Shown here in pieces: positions 1-11,238 of a stretch of DNA of 64,000 nt. How positions within the stretch are numbered: position 1 is the stretch's first letter; every line of letters begins with the position of its first letter. The position numbers and the translations under genes were made by a program. The notes beneath the pieces are model-generated. The model did no database searches. It was not told where the DNA came from and saw only the letters and a list, made by a program, of their open reading frames with translations. Location of the stretch: assembly GCF_013433315.1 (NCBI RefSeq), contig NZ_WXVV01000007.1:62001-126000 (forward strand). Reading direction: 5' to 3'. Origin of the DNA: Pseudomonas crudilactis. Its GTDB lineage: Bacteria; Pseudomonadota; Gammaproteobacteria; Pseudomonadales; Pseudomonadaceae.

Positions 1-415
1 GCATGATGCCGATCTTGCACTCGCCCGGAGTGATAACGCCTGGGCAGTTAGGGCCGATCAGGACTACGCCCAGCTCGTCGCACTTAACTTTAGCGTCCAG
101 CATGTCCAGGGTAGGAATGCCTTCGGTGATGCAAACGATCAGCTTGATGCCGCCGAATGCCGCTTCCAGGATCGAATCTTTGCAGAAAGGAGCCGGAACG
201 TAGATAACGGAGGCGGTAGCGCCAGTGGCTTCTACTGCATCTTTGACGGTGTTGAACACTGGCAGACCCAGGTGCTCGGTGCCGCCTTTGCCAGGCGTTA
301 CGCCACCAACCATCTTGGTGCCGTATTCGATGGCTTGCTGGGTGTGGAAACTACCTTGCGAACCGGTAATACCCTGGCAGATAACTTTGGTGTCTTTATT
401 GATCAGGACGCTCAT
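1..415 (-). CDS. sucD: Succinyl-CoA synthetase alpha subunit (5' part, runs off window)
   Basis: Succinyl-CoA ligase alpha subunit, the subunit that is phosphorylated on histidine and binds CoA. With SucC it converts succinyl-CoA to succinate with nucleotide phosphorylation in the TCA cycle. The visible 138 residues show the CoA-binding Rossmann fold: [20 protein letters not shown] at the start, then [14 protein letters not shown] and [19 protein letters not shown]. The catalytic histidine lies beyond the left edge. The ATG overlaps the sucC stop by one base (TAATG), so translation is probably coupled. It is the last visible gene of the sdh-suc operon. Confidence 0.97.
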   Translation of the reverse strand, partial: MSVLINKDTKVICQGITGSQGSFHTQQAIEYGTKMVGGVTPGKGGTEHLGLPVFNTVKDAVEATGATASVIYVPAPFCKDSILEAAFGGIKLIVCITEGIPTLDMLDAKVKCDELGVVLIGPNCPGVITPGECKIGIM

Positions 416-1581
416 TATTTGCCCTCCGCAGCTTTGACAACTTGTTGAGCAGCGTCGGTCAGGCTGGTAGCAGCGATGATGTTCAAACCGCTTTCTGCCA
501 GTACTTTAGCGCCCAGCTCAGCGTTGTTGCCTTCAAGGCGAACAACAACCGGGATTTTCACGCCGACTTCTTTCACAGCGCCGATGATGCCTTCGGCAAT
601 CATGTCGCAGCGAACGATGCCGCCGAAGATGTTGACCAGTACTGCAGCGACGTTGGTGTCGGACAGAATGATCTTGAACGCTTCAGTTACGCGTTCTTTG
701 GTAGCGCCACCACCTACGTCGAGGAAGTTTGCTGGCTTGCCGCCATGCAGGTTGACGATGTCCATGGTACCCATGGCCAGGCCAGCACCGTTGACCATGC
801 AGCCGATGTTGCCTTCCAGTGCTACGTAGTTCAGTTCGAACTTGGCAGCGTGCGCTTCGCGCGGATCGTCTTGCGACGGATCGTGGAAAGTCTTCAGCTT
901 AGGCTGACGGTACATGGCGTTGGCGTCGATGTTGATCTTGGCGTCCAGGCAGTGCAGATCGCCGTCAGCCTTGATCACCAGCGGGTTCACTTCCAGCAGA
1001 GCCAGGTCGTGATCCTTGAACAGCTTGGCCAGACCTACGAAGATCTTGGCGAACTGAGCAACCTGCTTGCCTTCCAGACCCAGCTGGAATGCCAGCTCGC
1101 GACCCTGGAATGGCTGAGCGCCAACCAGTGGATCGATAGTGGCCTTGAGAATTTTTTCTGGAGTGTCGTGAGCGATTTTCTCGATGTCCACGCCACCTTC
1201 GGTGGAAGCCATGAACACGATGCGACGGCTCGAACGGTCAACGACAGCGCCCAGGTACAGCTCTTTAGCGATATCAGTGCACGATTCAACCAGGATCTTG
1301 GTGACTGGCTGGCCATTGGCGTCAGTCTGGTAAGTCACCAGACGCTTGCCCAGCCACTGCTGTGCGAAGGCTTTGGCGTCTTCTTTGCTGCGAACCAGCT
1401 TGACGCCGCCCGCTTTACCGCGACCACCGGCGTGGACCTGGGCTTTGACAACCCACTCGCTGCCGCCGATTTTGTCGCAAGCTTCTGCTGCTGCTTCCGG
1501 GGTGTCTACTGCGTAACCAGTGGAAACTGGCAGGCCGTATTCAGCGAACAGCTGCTTACCCTGATACTCGTGAAGATTCAT
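415..1581 (-). CDS. sucC: Succinyl-CoA synthetase beta subunit
   Basis: Beta subunit of succinyl-CoA ligase, an ATP-grasp protein that binds the nucleotide and the succinate side of the reaction. The 388 residues match the usual family length. The protein starts [20 protein letters not shown], the hallmark N-terminus. It has the ATP-grasp segments [17 protein letters not shown] and LEVNPLVI, and ends with the ligase domain ([35 protein letters not shown]). It follows lpdG after 182 bases containing two hairpins, and its stop overlaps the sucD start. Confidence 0.98.
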   Translation of the reverse strand: MNLHEYQGKQLFAEYGLPVSTGYAVDTPEAAAEACDKIGGSEWVVKAQVHAGGRGKAGGVKLVRSKEDAKAFAQQWLGKRLVTYQTDANGQPVTKILVESCTDIAKELYLGAVVDRSSRRIVFMASTEGGVDIEKIAHDTPEKILKATIDPLVGAQPFQGRELAFQLGLEGKQVAQFAKIFVGLAKLFKDHDLALLEVNPLVIKADGDLHCLDAKINIDANAMYRQPKLKTFHDPSQDDPREAHAAKFELNYVALEGNIGCMVNGAGLAMGTMDIVNLHGGKPANFLDVGGGATKERVTEAFKIILSDTNVAAVLVNIFGGIVRCDMIAEGIIGAVKEVGVKIPVVVRLEGNNAELGAKVLAESGLNIIAATSLTDAAQQVVKAAEGK

Positions 1582-1657
1582 GCTTTTTACCGTCTTCGTT
1601 AGGTACTGCGCATTCGGCGCTGCGCTCGTTTGAGTGCCGCGCCACCTGTGACTGCTG

Positions 1658-1727
1658 CTTGCGTAGCTGAGCTACGCAAGACTGCGTCCAGCGGACATTC
1701 CGCGGTGAGACTTGCTCGCAAGGCTCA
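1658..1727. other. Two hairpins between lpdG and sucC
   Basis: The first is a ten-base-pair stem with a three-base loop (CTTGCGTAGC TGA GCTACGCAAG, 1658-1680). The second is an imperfect hairpin (1705-1727, GTGAG and CTTG paired with CAAG and CTCAC). Neither is followed by a T-run on the minus strand, so intrinsic termination is unlikely. They could stabilise mRNA ends or be processing sites inside the operon; this role is inferred. Confidence 0.5.
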
Positions 1728-1763
1728 CGACGGGCCGTTACCGCCGTGGTTTCTTATTGTCTG

Positions 1764-3200
<1,437 letters not shown>

Positions 3201-3297
3201 TCAAAAAATCCTCTTTAGCGAAAAGCTTCAAGCCGCGCGCTCCAAGCCAAGCTGCCCTTTCCTGCAACTTGAAACCTGAAGCCCGCGACTGCTTCTA

Positions 3298-4521
3298 TCA
3301 GATATCCAGCAACAGACGAGCCGGATCTTCCAGCAGGTTCTTGATGGTCACCAGGAAAGTCACAGCTTCTTTGCCATCGATCAGACGGTGATCGTAGGAC
3401 AGTGCCAGGTACATCATCGGACGGATAACGACCTGACCGTTGATGGCCATAGGACGCTGGATGATGTTGTGCATGCCCAGAATCGCTGCCTGCGGCGGGT
3501 TGACGATCGGGGTCGACATCATCGAACCGAAGGTACCACCGTTGGTGATGGTGAAGGTACCACCGGTCATCTCGTCCATCGACAGTTTGCCGTCACGGGC
3601 TTTTTTGCCGAATGTTGCGATGCCGCCTTCGATTTCAGCCAGGCTCATCAGCTCGGCGTTACGCAGAACCGGAACCACCAGGCCACGGTCGCTGGAAACG
3701 GCAACGCCGATGTCCGCGTAGCCGTGGTAAACGATGTCAGCGCCGTCGATCGATGCGTTAACAGCTGGGAAGCGTTTCAGCGCTTCGGTAGCCGCTTTCA
3801 CAAAGAACGACATGAAGCCCAGGCGTACGCCGTTGTGGGACTTCTCGAACAGGTCCTTGTACTTCGAACGCAGAGCCATGACTTCGGTCATGTCGACTTC
3901 GTTGAAAGTGGTCAGCATCGCCATGTTCGACTGAGCTTCAACCAGACGCTTGGCCACGGTGGCGCGAACGCGGGTCATCGGTACGCGCTTCTCGATGCGG
4001 TCGCCAGCGGCGAACACAGGAGCGGCGGCCGAAGGAGCAGCAGCCTTGGCAGGCGCGGCAGCCGGAGCGGCTTTCTTGGCAGCAACAGCAGCGACTACGT
4101 CTTCCTTGGTCACACGACCGCCCTTGCCGGTGCCGGCAACGGAAGCGATGTTGATGCCGTTTTCTTCAGCCAGCTTGCGCGCAGCAGGAGCAGCAACAGG
4201 ATCGTCTTCGCCTTCAGCAGCAGCCGGGGCAGCGGCAGCAGCGGCCGGAGCAACAGCGGCGGCTGGAGCTGCGGCAGCAGCGCCGCCCGCTTCGATGGAG
4301 CCCAGCACTTCGTCGGACAGAACGGTGTCGCCTTCGTTCTTGACGATTGCGCCCAGCACGCCATCAGCGGTAGCCAGAACTTCCAGTACGACTTTGTCGG
4401 TTTCGATGTCGACGATCAGGTCGTCGCGCTTGACAGCGTCGCCCGGTTTTTTGTGCCAGGTGGCAACGGTGCCATCGGCAACCGATTCCGGGAAAGTGGG
4501 GGCTTTGATCTCGATAGCCAT
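3298..4521 (-). CDS. sucB: Dihydrolipoyl succinyltransferase (E2 of 2-oxoglutarate dehydrogenase)
   Basis: E2 core of the 2-oxoglutarate dehydrogenase complex; it transfers the succinyl group from lipoamide to CoA. Domain order: lipoyl domain with K43 in [10 protein letters not shown], an Ala/Pro-rich linker (about 80-105), a peripheral-subunit-binding domain ([10 protein letters not shown] to [12 protein letters not shown]), a second Ala-rich linker, then the catalytic domain ending with [13 protein letters not shown], whose His is the catalytic base. The 407 residues are typical. It lies 42 bases after sucA and about 97 bases before lpdG. Confidence 0.98.
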   Translation of the reverse strand: MAIEIKAPTFPESVADGTVATWHKKPGDAVKRDDLIVDIETDKVVLEVLATADGVLGAIVKNEGDTVLSDEVLGSIEAGGAAAAAPAAAVAPAAAAAAPAAAEGEDDPVAAPAARKLAEENGINIASVAGTGKGGRVTKEDVVAAVAAKKAAPAAAPAKAAAPSAAAPVFAAGDRIEKRVPMTRVRATVAKRLVEAQSNMAMLTTFNEVDMTEVMALRSKYKDLFEKSHNGVRLGFMSFFVKAATEALKRFPAVNASIDGADIVYHGYADIGVAVSSDRGLVVPVLRNAELMSLAEIEGGIATFGKKARDGKLSMDEMTGGTFTITNGGTFGSMMSTPIVNPPQAAILGMHNIIQRPMAINGQVVIRPMMYLALSYDHRLIDGKEAVTFLVTIKNLLEDPARLLLDI

Positions 4522-4563
4522 TATCTGTGGTTCCTTAAATTCGGTTTCAGGTGCGCGAAGGCG

Positions 4564-7395
4564 TTAAATGGTAAACGCGTCTTGCAGGAGTTTTTCCTGC
4601 TGCTCGGCGTGCATCGATGCGTAACCACAAGCAGGTGCAGCAGAAGCCTCACGGCCCGCGTACTCAAGTACGAGAGACTTGTCGAGGTTCCCGATGCTGC
4701 GACGCAAGTGGTGCTGGCTGCAGTACCAGGCGCCCTGGTTCATCGGCTCTTCCTGACACCAAACGGCATTTTTGACGTTGGTGTATGGAGCCAGGACTTC
4801 TTTCAAGTCGTCCTCAGGGAATGGGTACAGCTGCTCGATACGCACGATAGCGATATCTTCACGGCCTTCGGCACGGCGTTTTTCCAGCAGGTCGTAGTAG
4901 ACCTTGCCGCTACACAGAACAACGCGCTCGACCTTTTTCGGGTCCAGTGCATCGATTTCCGGGATCACGGTCTGGAACGAACCTTCGGCCAGATCTTCCA
5001 GGGTCGAGATGGCCAGCTTGTGGCGCAGCAACGACTTCGGCGTCAGCACGATCAGCGGCTTGCGCAGCGGACGAATTACCTGACGACGCAGCAAGTGGTA
5101 GATCTGTGCTGGCGTAGTCGGGACGGCGACCTGAATGTTGTGCTCGGCGCACAGTTGCAGGTAACGCTCAAGACGTGCCGAACTGTGCTCAGGGCCCTGA
5201 CCTTCGTAACCGTGTGGCAGCAACATGGTCAGACCGCAGAGACGGCCCCACTTGTGCTCGCCGCTGGTGATGAACTGGTCGATTACAACCTGTGCACCGT
5301 TGGCGAAGTCGCCGAACTGGGCTTCCCAGATCACCAGCGCATCCGGCGTGGTGGTCGAGTAACCGTATTCGAACGCCAGTACCGCTTCTTCCGACAGGAA
5401 CGAGTCGTACAGATCAAAACGCGGCTGACCGTCGTACAGGTGCTGCAGCGGAATGTAGGTGCCTGCGTCTTTCTGGTTGTGCAACACAGCGTGACGGTGC
5501 GAGAACGTACCGCGGCCGATGTCCTGACCAGTCATCCGGATCGGGTGACCTTCGAACGCCAGGGTCGCGTACGCCATGGTTTCGGCGTAACCCCAGTTGA
5601 TCGGCAGGCCGCCGGCTTGCATTTTCTGACGGTCTTCGTAGATCTTCGCGACCTGACGCTGAACCACGAAGCCTTCCGGAATTTCCAGCAGCTTGGCGGA
5701 CAGTTCTTGCAGGGTCTTCAGATCAAAGCGAGTGTCGTGACGCGCAGTCCAGGCGTGGCCCAGATACGGACGCCAGTCCACGAACAGCTCTTTGTTCGGC
5801 TCTTTGACCAGCGATTTCACTACGTGCAGACCGTTGTCCAGCGCGTTGCGGTATTCGTCGACCTTGGCCTGAACACGCTCAGCGTCCAGCACACCGCCCT
5901 GGGTCAGACGATCAGCGTACAGCTCACGAGTGGTGCGCTGTTTGGTGATCTGCTGATACATCAGAGGCTGGGTGCCGCTTGGCTCGTCGGCCTCGTTGTG
6001 GCCGCGACGACGGTAGCAGACCAGGTCGATCACCACGTCACGCTTGAACTGCATGCGGTAGTCGATGGCCAACTGGGTCACGAACAACACGGCTTCCGGA
6101 TCATCACCATTCACATGGAGGATCGGCGCCTGGATCATCTTGGCAACGTCGGTGGCGTACTCGGTAGAACGCGAGTCCAGCGGGTTGCTGATGGTGAAAC
6201 CGACCTGGTTGTTGATCACGATGTGCACGGTACCGCCGGTCTTGAAACCGCGGGTCTGCGACATCTGGAAGGTTTCCATGACCACGCCCTGACCTGCGAA
6301 TGCAGCATCACCGTGGATGGAGATCGGCAGAACCTTCTCACCGGTCGGGTCGTTACGACGATCCTGACGGGCGCGAACCGAACCTTCGACCACCGGGGAA
6401 ACGATTTCCAGGTGGGACGGGTTGAACGCCATGGCCAGGTGAACTTCACCGCCGGCGGTCATCACGTTGGACGAGAAGCCCTGGTGGTATTTAACGTCAC
6501 CGGAACCCAGCTCGACCTTCTTCTTGCCTTCGAACTCGTCGAACAGCTCGCGCGGGTTCTTGCCGAAGGTGTTGACCAGCACGTTCAGACGGCCACGGTG
6601 GGCCATGCCGATGACGACTTCCTTGGTGCCGTAGGAACCGGAACGCTGGATCAGTTCGTCGAGCATCGGAATCAGGCTTTCGCCGCCTTCCAGACCGAAA
6701 CGCTTGGTGCCCGGGTATTTGGTGCCCAGGTATTTTTCCAGGCCTTCACCGGCGGTCACGCGCTCAAGCAGGTGGCTCTTGATGTCGGCGGAGTACGTCG
6801 GACGACCACGCACGCTTTCCAGACGCTGCTGGAACCACTGGCGCTGCTCGGAATCGGTGATGTGCGTAAATTCAGCGCCGATGGTGCGGCAATATGTCTG
6901 CTGCAACGCTTCGTGAATTTCGCGTAGGCTCGCTTCCTCTTTGCCGATGAACAGGTCGCCGGCACGGAAGGTCGTATCAAGATCGGCATTGGTCAAGCCG
7001 TAATGATTGATCGACAGGTCTGCAGGTGCAGGACGCTGCCACAGCCCCAGCGGGTCAAGCTGGGCTGCCTGGTGGCCACGCATACGGTAGGCCTGGATCA
7101 ATCGCAGCACTTCAACTTGCTTCTTCTCGTGCTCACTGCTCACGCTGCCGGCGGAAACCGGTTGAGCGCGGCGCTGGTTCTTTGCCAGCAGCACGAAATG
7201 ATCGCGAATTGTCGAGTGCGAAACATCAGTGGCAGAGTTGCCGTCGGCAGGCAACTTCTGAAAGTAGGTGCGCCACTCTTCTGGCACAGCGTTAGGGTCG
7301 TGCAGGTAGAGCTCATAAAGCTCTTCCACATAGGCAGCGTTTCCACCTGAAAGGTAGGCGCTGTTCCACATGCGCTGCATCACGCTTTCTTGCAT
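4564..7395 (-). CDS. sucA: 2-oxoglutarate dehydrogenase E1
   Basis: Thiamine-diphosphate decarboxylase (E1) of the 2-oxoglutarate dehydrogenase complex. It decarboxylates 2-oxoglutarate and reductively succinylates the lipoyl group of SucB. The 943 residues are full length. Family motifs include IGMAHRGRLNVLVNTFGKNP, HGDAAFAGQGVVMETF, NNQVGFT, the RGHNEADEP segment and the C-terminal LYPFPEDDL region. The chosen ATG has a GAGG-type ribosome site about nine bases upstream. It follows sdhB after about 250 bases holding hairpins. Confidence 0.98.
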   Translation of the reverse strand: MQESVMQRMWNSAYLSGGNAAYVEELYELYLHDPNAVPEEWRTYFQKLPADGNSATDVSHSTIRDHFVLLAKNQRRAQPVSAGSVSSEHEKKQVEVLRLIQAYRMRGHQAAQLDPLGLWQRPAPADLSINHYGLTNADLDTTFRAGDLFIGKEEASLREIHEALQQTYCRTIGAEFTHITDSEQRQWFQQRLESVRGRPTYSADIKSHLLERVTAGEGLEKYLGTKYPGTKRFGLEGGESLIPMLDELIQRSGSYGTKEVVIGMAHRGRLNVLVNTFGKNPRELFDEFEGKKKVELGSGDVKYHQGFSSNVMTAGGEVHLAMAFNPSHLEIVSPVVEGSVRARQDRRNDPTGEKVLPISIHGDAAFAGQGVVMETFQMSQTRGFKTGGTVHIVINNQVGFTISNPLDSRSTEYATDVAKMIQAPILHVNGDDPEAVLFVTQLAIDYRMQFKRDVVIDLVCYRRRGHNEADEPSGTQPLMYQQITKQRTTRELYADRLTQGGVLDAERVQAKVDEYRNALDNGLHVVKSLVKEPNKELFVDWRPYLGHAWTARHDTRFDLKTLQELSAKLLEIPEGFVVQRQVAKIYEDRQKMQAGGLPINWGYAETMAYATLAFEGHPIRMTGQDIGRGTFSHRHAVLHNQKDAGTYIPLQHLYDGQPRFDLYDSFLSEEAVLAFEYGYSTTTPDALVIWEAQFGDFANGAQVVIDQFITSGEHKWGRLCGLTMLLPHGYEGQGPEHSSARLERYLQLCAEHNIQVAVPTTPAQIYHLLRRQVIRPLRKPLIVLTPKSLLRHKLAISTLEDLAEGSFQTVIPEIDALDPKKVERVVLCSGKVYYDLLEKRRAEGREDIAIVRIEQLYPFPEDDLKEVLAPYTNVKNAVWCQEEPMNQGAWYCSQHHLRRSIGNLDKSLVLEYAGREASAAPACGYASMHAEQQEKLLQDAFTI

Positions 7396-7502
7396 GCTTG
7401 GTCACCCTCGGTTAGGGGAACACCATCGATGTCGACACCGAGCAAACTTGCAGAAGTCCGAATGCAGCGACTAAAACAAGCCACTTAGGATCACACTGAT
7501 AG

Positions 7503-7609
7503 TCCGGGTACCAGCCCGGATGCCCCTGCTTGTCTCATTTCTTCAAAATAAGAGCCGCAGCTTATGGCTACTGCTCTGGTTATAGCCATGACGCGGGTTG
7601 AAGCCCGCG
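7503..7609. other. Hairpins in the sdhB-sucA intercistronic gap
   Basis: Two GC-rich stem-loops lie in the 251-base gap: TCCGGG paired with CCCGGA at 7503-7520 (as CCGGGTACCAGCCCGG), and CGCGGG TTGAAG CCCGCG at 7592-7609. Neither has a U-tract in the minus-strand direction. Partial attenuation or mRNA processing between the sdh and suc parts of the operon is possible. The gap holds no gene that I can recognise. Confidence 0.5.
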
Positions 7610-7646
7610 CCACAGCCTCTACGGTGCAGCGGTTACAGCAGCTGAA

Positions 7647-8351
7647 TCACACGCCGCTCGAAAGCAGCATGTTACGGATGTGACCGATGGCCTTAGTCGG
7701 GTTCAGGCCTTTCGGACATACGTTGACGCAGTTCATGATGCCCCGGCAGCGGAAGACGCTGAACGGGTCATCGAGCGAAGCCAGACGCTCGTTGGTCTTG
7801 GTGTCACGGCTGTCTGCGAGGAAGCGATAAGCTTGCAGCAGTGCAGCTGGACCCAGGAACTTGTCCGGATTCCACCAGAAGGACGGGCAAGAGGTCGAGC
7901 AGCAAGCGCACAGGATGCACTCGTACAGACCATCGAGCTTTTCGCGCTCTTCCGGCGACTGCAGACGCTCGATGGCCGGAGCCGGCGTGTCGTTCTGCAG
8001 GTAAGGCTTCACCTTCTCGTATTGCTTGTAGAAGATGCTCATATCGACGACCAGGTCACGGATAACCGGCAAACCTGGCAGTGGACGAACAACCAACTTG
8101 TTACCTTTTACAACCGCAGACAGCGGCGTGATGCACGCCAGACCGTTCTTGCCGTTGATGTTCATGCCGTCGGAACCACAAACGCCTTCACGGCAAGAGC
8201 GACGATAGGAGAAACCTTCGTCCTGCTCTTTGATCAGGGCCAGTACGTCCAGCACCATCAGATCTTTACCACCGGTATCGATCTGGAATTCCTGCATGAA
8301 CGGCGCGGCGTCCTGATCAGGGTTGTAACGATAAACGCTGACTTGCAACAT
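7647..8351 (-). CDS. sdhB: Succinate dehydrogenase iron-sulfur subunit
   Basis: Iron-sulfur subunit of succinate:quinone oxidoreductase (complex II), passing electrons from the SdhA flavin to quinone. The [2Fe-2S] site is CREGVCGSD (C53, C58 and D61) plus C73. The other clusters sit in CILCACCSTSCP and CRGIMNCVNVCPKG. I start at the ATG giving MLQVSVYRYN (234 aa) because an AAGGGTGG ribosome site sits upstream; a GTG nine bases earlier is possible but less likely. It follows sdhA closely. Confidence 0.97.
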   Translation of the reverse strand: MLQVSVYRYNPDQDAAPFMQEFQIDTGGKDLMVLDVLALIKEQDEGFSYRRSCREGVCGSDGMNINGKNGLACITPLSAVVKGNKLVVRPLPGLPVIRDLVVDMSIFYKQYEKVKPYLQNDTPAPAIERLQSPEEREKLDGLYECILCACCSTSCPSFWWNPDKFLGPAALLQAYRFLADSRDTKTNERLASLDDPFSVFRCRGIMNCVNVCPKGLNPTKAIGHIRNMLLSSGV

Positions 8352-8362
8352 GGCGGCCACCC

Positions 8363-10135
8363 TTAATAAGTCCGAATCTTAGGTTCAAAAGTCGGAACAG
8401 TCTTCGGCGAGAAGTTCACGGCACGCTTGGTGACGCGCTTGTCACCCGGGAAGTACAGGGTGTGGCACAGCCAGTTTTCGTCGTCACGGTCTTCGAAGTC
8501 TTCGCGGGCGTGAGCACCGCGCGACTCTTTGCGGACTTCAGCGGCGATGGCGGTAGCTTCAGCCACTTCCAGCAGGTTTTGCAGTTCCAGCGCTTCGATA
8601 CGAGCAGTGTTGAACGCCTGCGACTTATCGTTGATTTTCACGTTGGCGATGCGGGTACGCAGGTCAGCAAGCTGAGCGATACCTTTCTGCATGTATTCGC
8701 CGGTACGGAATACACCGAAGTAGTTCTGCATGCAGTTTTGCAGTTCGCGACGCAGGGTAGCCACGTCTTCGCCATCAGTACGGCTGTTCAGCGCGTTCAA
8801 ACGCGACAAGGCAGCTTCGATGTCGGCTTCGGTAGCGTCGTCGTATTCGATGCCGTCGGTCAGCGCTTTTTCCAGGTGCAGGCCGGCAGCGCGGCCGAAT
8901 ACCACCAGGTCGAGCAGCGAGTTGCCGCCCAGTCGGTTGGCACCGTGAACCGATACGCAAGCCACTTCGCCCACAGCGAACAGACCAGGGATGATCTTGT
9001 CGACGCCTTCAGCGTCCTGGGTGATCGCCTGGCCATGAATGTTGGTGGCAACGCCGCCCATCATATAGTGGCAAGTCGGAACAACCGGAACCGGAGCAAC
9101 AACCGGGTCAACGTGTGCGAAAGTCTTCGACAGTTCGCAGATGCCTGGCAGACGGCTGTGCAGCACTTCCTCGCCCAGGTGGTCGAGTTTGAGCAGTACG
9201 TGGTCGCCATTCGGACCGCAACCGTTGCCGGCGATGATTTCTTTAACCATCGAGCGAGCAACCACGTCACGACCGGCAAGGTCTTTGGCGTTCGGAGCAT
9301 AACGCTCCATGAAACGCTCGCCGTGCTTGTTGATCAGGTAACCACCTTCACCACGGCAACCTTCTGTAACCAGTACACCGGCGCCGGCGATGCCGGTCGG
9401 GTGGAACTGCCACATTTCGATGTCTTGTACCGGCACGCCAGCACGCAGAGCCATGCCGACGCCGTCACCGGTGTTGATCAGGGCGTTGGTGGTGGAAGCG
9501 TAGATACGACCTGCACCGCCGGTAGCCAATACGGTGGCCTTGGCGCGGATGTAGGTGGTTTCGCCGGTTTCAATGCAGATCGCGATCACACCGACGAAGT
9601 CGCCTTCCTGGTTTTTCACCAGGTCGACAGCGTAGTACTCGTTCAGGAACGTGGTACCGGCTTTCAGGTTGCCCTGATAAAGGGTGTGCAGCAGCGCGTG
9701 ACCGGTACGGTCGGAAGCGGCGCACGTACGGGCAGCCTGCCCGCCTTTGCCGTAGTCCTTGGACTGACCACCGAACGGACGCTGGTAGATACGGCCCTGT
9801 TCGGTACGCGAGAACGGCATGCCCATGTGGTCCAGCTCATAAACAGCAGCCGGGCCTTCCTGACACATGTATTCGATAGCGTCCTGGTCACCGATGTAGT
9901 CGGAACCCTTGACGGTATCGTACATGTGCCAGCGCCAGTCATCGTTCGGGTCAGCGGACGCGATTGCGCACGTGATGCCGCCCTGAGCCGATACAGTGTG
10001 CGAACGGGTCGGGAAAACCTTGGTGATCACGGCAGTCTTGTGACCGCCCTGTGCCAGTTGCAGCGCAGCGCGCATGCCGGCACCGCCACCACCAATAATG
10101 ATGGCGTCGAAAGAAATCGTTGGAATGTTAGCCAT
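8363..10135 (-). CDS. sdhA: Succinate dehydrogenase flavoprotein subunit
   Basis: Catalytic flavoprotein of complex II; it oxidises succinate to fumarate at the inner face of the cytoplasmic membrane. The 590 residues match the family. It has the FAD fold [18 protein letters not shown], the covalent FAD attachment His46 in [13 protein letters not shown], the active-site segment around [41 protein letters not shown], and the conserved C-terminus. It begins three bases after the sdhD stop. Confidence 0.98.
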   Translation of the reverse strand: MANIPTISFDAIIIGGGGAGMRAALQLAQGGHKTAVITKVFPTRSHTVSAQGGITCAIASADPNDDWRWHMYDTVKGSDYIGDQDAIEYMCQEGPAAVYELDHMGMPFSRTEQGRIYQRPFGGQSKDYGKGGQAARTCAASDRTGHALLHTLYQGNLKAGTTFLNEYYAVDLVKNQEGDFVGVIAICIETGETTYIRAKATVLATGGAGRIYASTTNALINTGDGVGMALRAGVPVQDIEMWQFHPTGIAGAGVLVTEGCRGEGGYLINKHGERFMERYAPNAKDLAGRDVVARSMVKEIIAGNGCGPNGDHVLLKLDHLGEEVLHSRLPGICELSKTFAHVDPVVAPVPVVPTCHYMMGGVATNIHGQAITQDAEGVDKIIPGLFAVGEVACVSVHGANRLGGNSLLDLVVFGRAAGLHLEKALTDGIEYDDATEADIEAALSRLNALNSRTDGEDVATLRRELQNCMQNYFGVFRTGEYMQKGIAQLADLRTRIANVKINDKSQAFNTARIEALELQNLLEVAEATAIAAEVRKESRGAHAREDFEDRDDENWLCHTLYFPGDKRVTKRAVNFSPKTVPTFEPKIRTY

Positions 10136-10138
10136 GAC

Positions 10139-10507
10139 TCAGATACCCCAGAGAATCTGCACACCCCAGACGAAGTAAGCGAACATCGCAACGCCGCATA
10201 CTGCCTGGAAAAGGAAACGTATCGCCGTTGCGGACTTGCCGAACGCCATTGGCGTCAGGTAGTCAGTCGCGATGGTCCACATGCCGACCCAGGCGTGAGC
10301 GCCGAGAGCAACAAGGGCCAGGAGGCTGAAAATACGCATCCCGTTGTGGGCGAACAGTTCATGCCACTGGGCATACTCGAGGCCAGGGTGGGCCACGACG
10401 TATCCGATCAGAAAGATGAAGTAAGCCGCGAGAACGACCGCAGACACACGTTGCGCCATCCAGTCATAGAGGCCCGAACGCGACAGGTTCGTGACGTTAG
10501 TTACCAT
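10139..10507 (-). CDS. sdhD: Succinate dehydrogenase membrane anchor subunit
   Basis: Hydrophobic anchor of complex II, with three transmembrane helices (about 17-38, 53-80 and 92-117), that helps bind haem b and quinone. I start at the ATG giving MVTNVTNLSRSGLYDW (122 aa); it overlaps the end of sdhC and sits seven bases after a GGAG. A TTG two codons earlier is less likely. The sdhC stop lies inside the first codons, indicating coupled translation. Confidence 0.94.
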   Translation of the reverse strand: MVTNVTNLSRSGLYDWMAQRVSAVVLAAYFIFLIGYVVAHPGLEYAQWHELFAHNGMRIFSLLALVALGAHAWVGMWTIATDYLTPMAFGKSATAIRFLFQAVCGVAMFAYFVWGVQILWGI

Positions 10508-10875
10508 ATCCAAACTCCTGCCAGAACGATTACCACCACGGAAACGGCGATAACGATTTTCGAGCCCAGTTTGCCGCCTTCCAGCGTCTCACCGATGCCC
10601 ATGTCCATGATCAAATGGCGCACACCGGCTACCAGGTGATACAGCAGAGCGGACAGGATGCCCCAAATCACTAGCTTGGCTAGCGGACTGGTCAGACACG
10701 CTTTCACCTGACCGAAGCCTTCCTCGGAGCTCAGCGACTTGTCCAATGCATAAAGCATGATGGCAAGGCACACGAAGAGGATGACACCGGAGATACGGTG
10801 AAGAATGGACGTGTAAGCAGTGACTGGGAGTTTGATGGTCCTTAGGTCTAGGTTTACAGGTCGTTGGCTTTTCAC
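10501..10875 (-). CDS. sdhC: Succinate dehydrogenase cytochrome b556 subunit
   Basis: Cytochrome b subunit of complex II. It has the family N-terminus SQRPVNLDL followed by LPVTAYTSILHRISGV (quinone-site Ser and Arg), three transmembrane helices, and HLVAGVRHLIMDMG, whose His is the likely haem ligand. The GTG at 10875 gives 124 aa, the usual length. A longer in-frame reading from a TTG at 10908 adds a non-conserved extension. First gene of the minus-strand TCA operon. Confidence 0.93.
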   Translation of the reverse strand: MKSQRPVNLDLRTIKLPVTAYTSILHRISGVILFVCLAIMLYALDKSLSSEEGFGQVKACLTSPLAKLVIWGILSALLYHLVAGVRHLIMDMGIGETLEGGKLGSKIVIAVSVVVIVLAGVWIW

Positions 10876-11010
10876 GGCTTTTTTTTCACACTGAAGAGCC
10901 CCTAACAATCAGGGCAAAGTTGTTGGGGAGTGCACTGGTCAGGTAACCACCACCCAGGGATGCGACCCCCAATGAAAGCAAGCCCAAAAGCCCTTGGCGG
11001 TCGGTGGCCG

Positions 11011-11039
11011 AGTATAGACAGTTAGGCTACTAATGACAA
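11011..11039 (-). promoter_or_regulatory. Putative sigma70 promoter for the sdh-suc operon
   Basis: On the minus strand there is TTGTCA (-35, 11039-11034), a 17-base spacer and TATACT (-10, 11016-11011), close to the sigma70 consensus and about 136 bases upstream of the sdhC start. The leader between them is long enough to carry regulatory RNA pairing sites. The promoter is inferred from sequence only. Confidence 0.6.
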
Positions 11040-11153
11040 CGCAATCACCTACCCCCAATAGCTGATTGCACAAGTTGCATAAAAGGCGTAAATGGCAGGC
11101 AATTTCGAGGAAAAAGTGCGCTTAAAGCCTTCTGGAGCAAGACTTTAGGCAAA

Positions 11154-11181
11154 TTGACATTCGAATTTATCTCACTATAGT
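11154..11181 (+). promoter_or_regulatory. Putative sigma70 promoter for gltA
   Basis: A perfect TTGACA -35 box (11154-11159) is followed by a 16-base spacer and TATAGT (11176-11181). It lies about 58 bases before the gltA ATG and diverges from the sdhC promoter, so the two TCA units share a 360-base control region. No other gene is visible in that gap. Confidence 0.65.
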
Positions 11182-11238
11182 GGTGCGGGCCCTGCGTGGG
11201 GGGTCTGTCTGATGGTTCAAGCATAAATAGGAGGCCAC

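Noticed and set aside
3388..6927. 1179-codon open frame on the plus strand across sucB and sucA
   Set aside because: It is antisense to two clear TCA genes in highly GC-biased DNA; the translation is rich in His, Arg and Val with no domain I recognise.
8349..8360. GTG start for sdhB three codons upstream
   Set aside because: The ATG giving MLQVSVYRYN has a better spaced AAGGGTGG site and matches the usual length.
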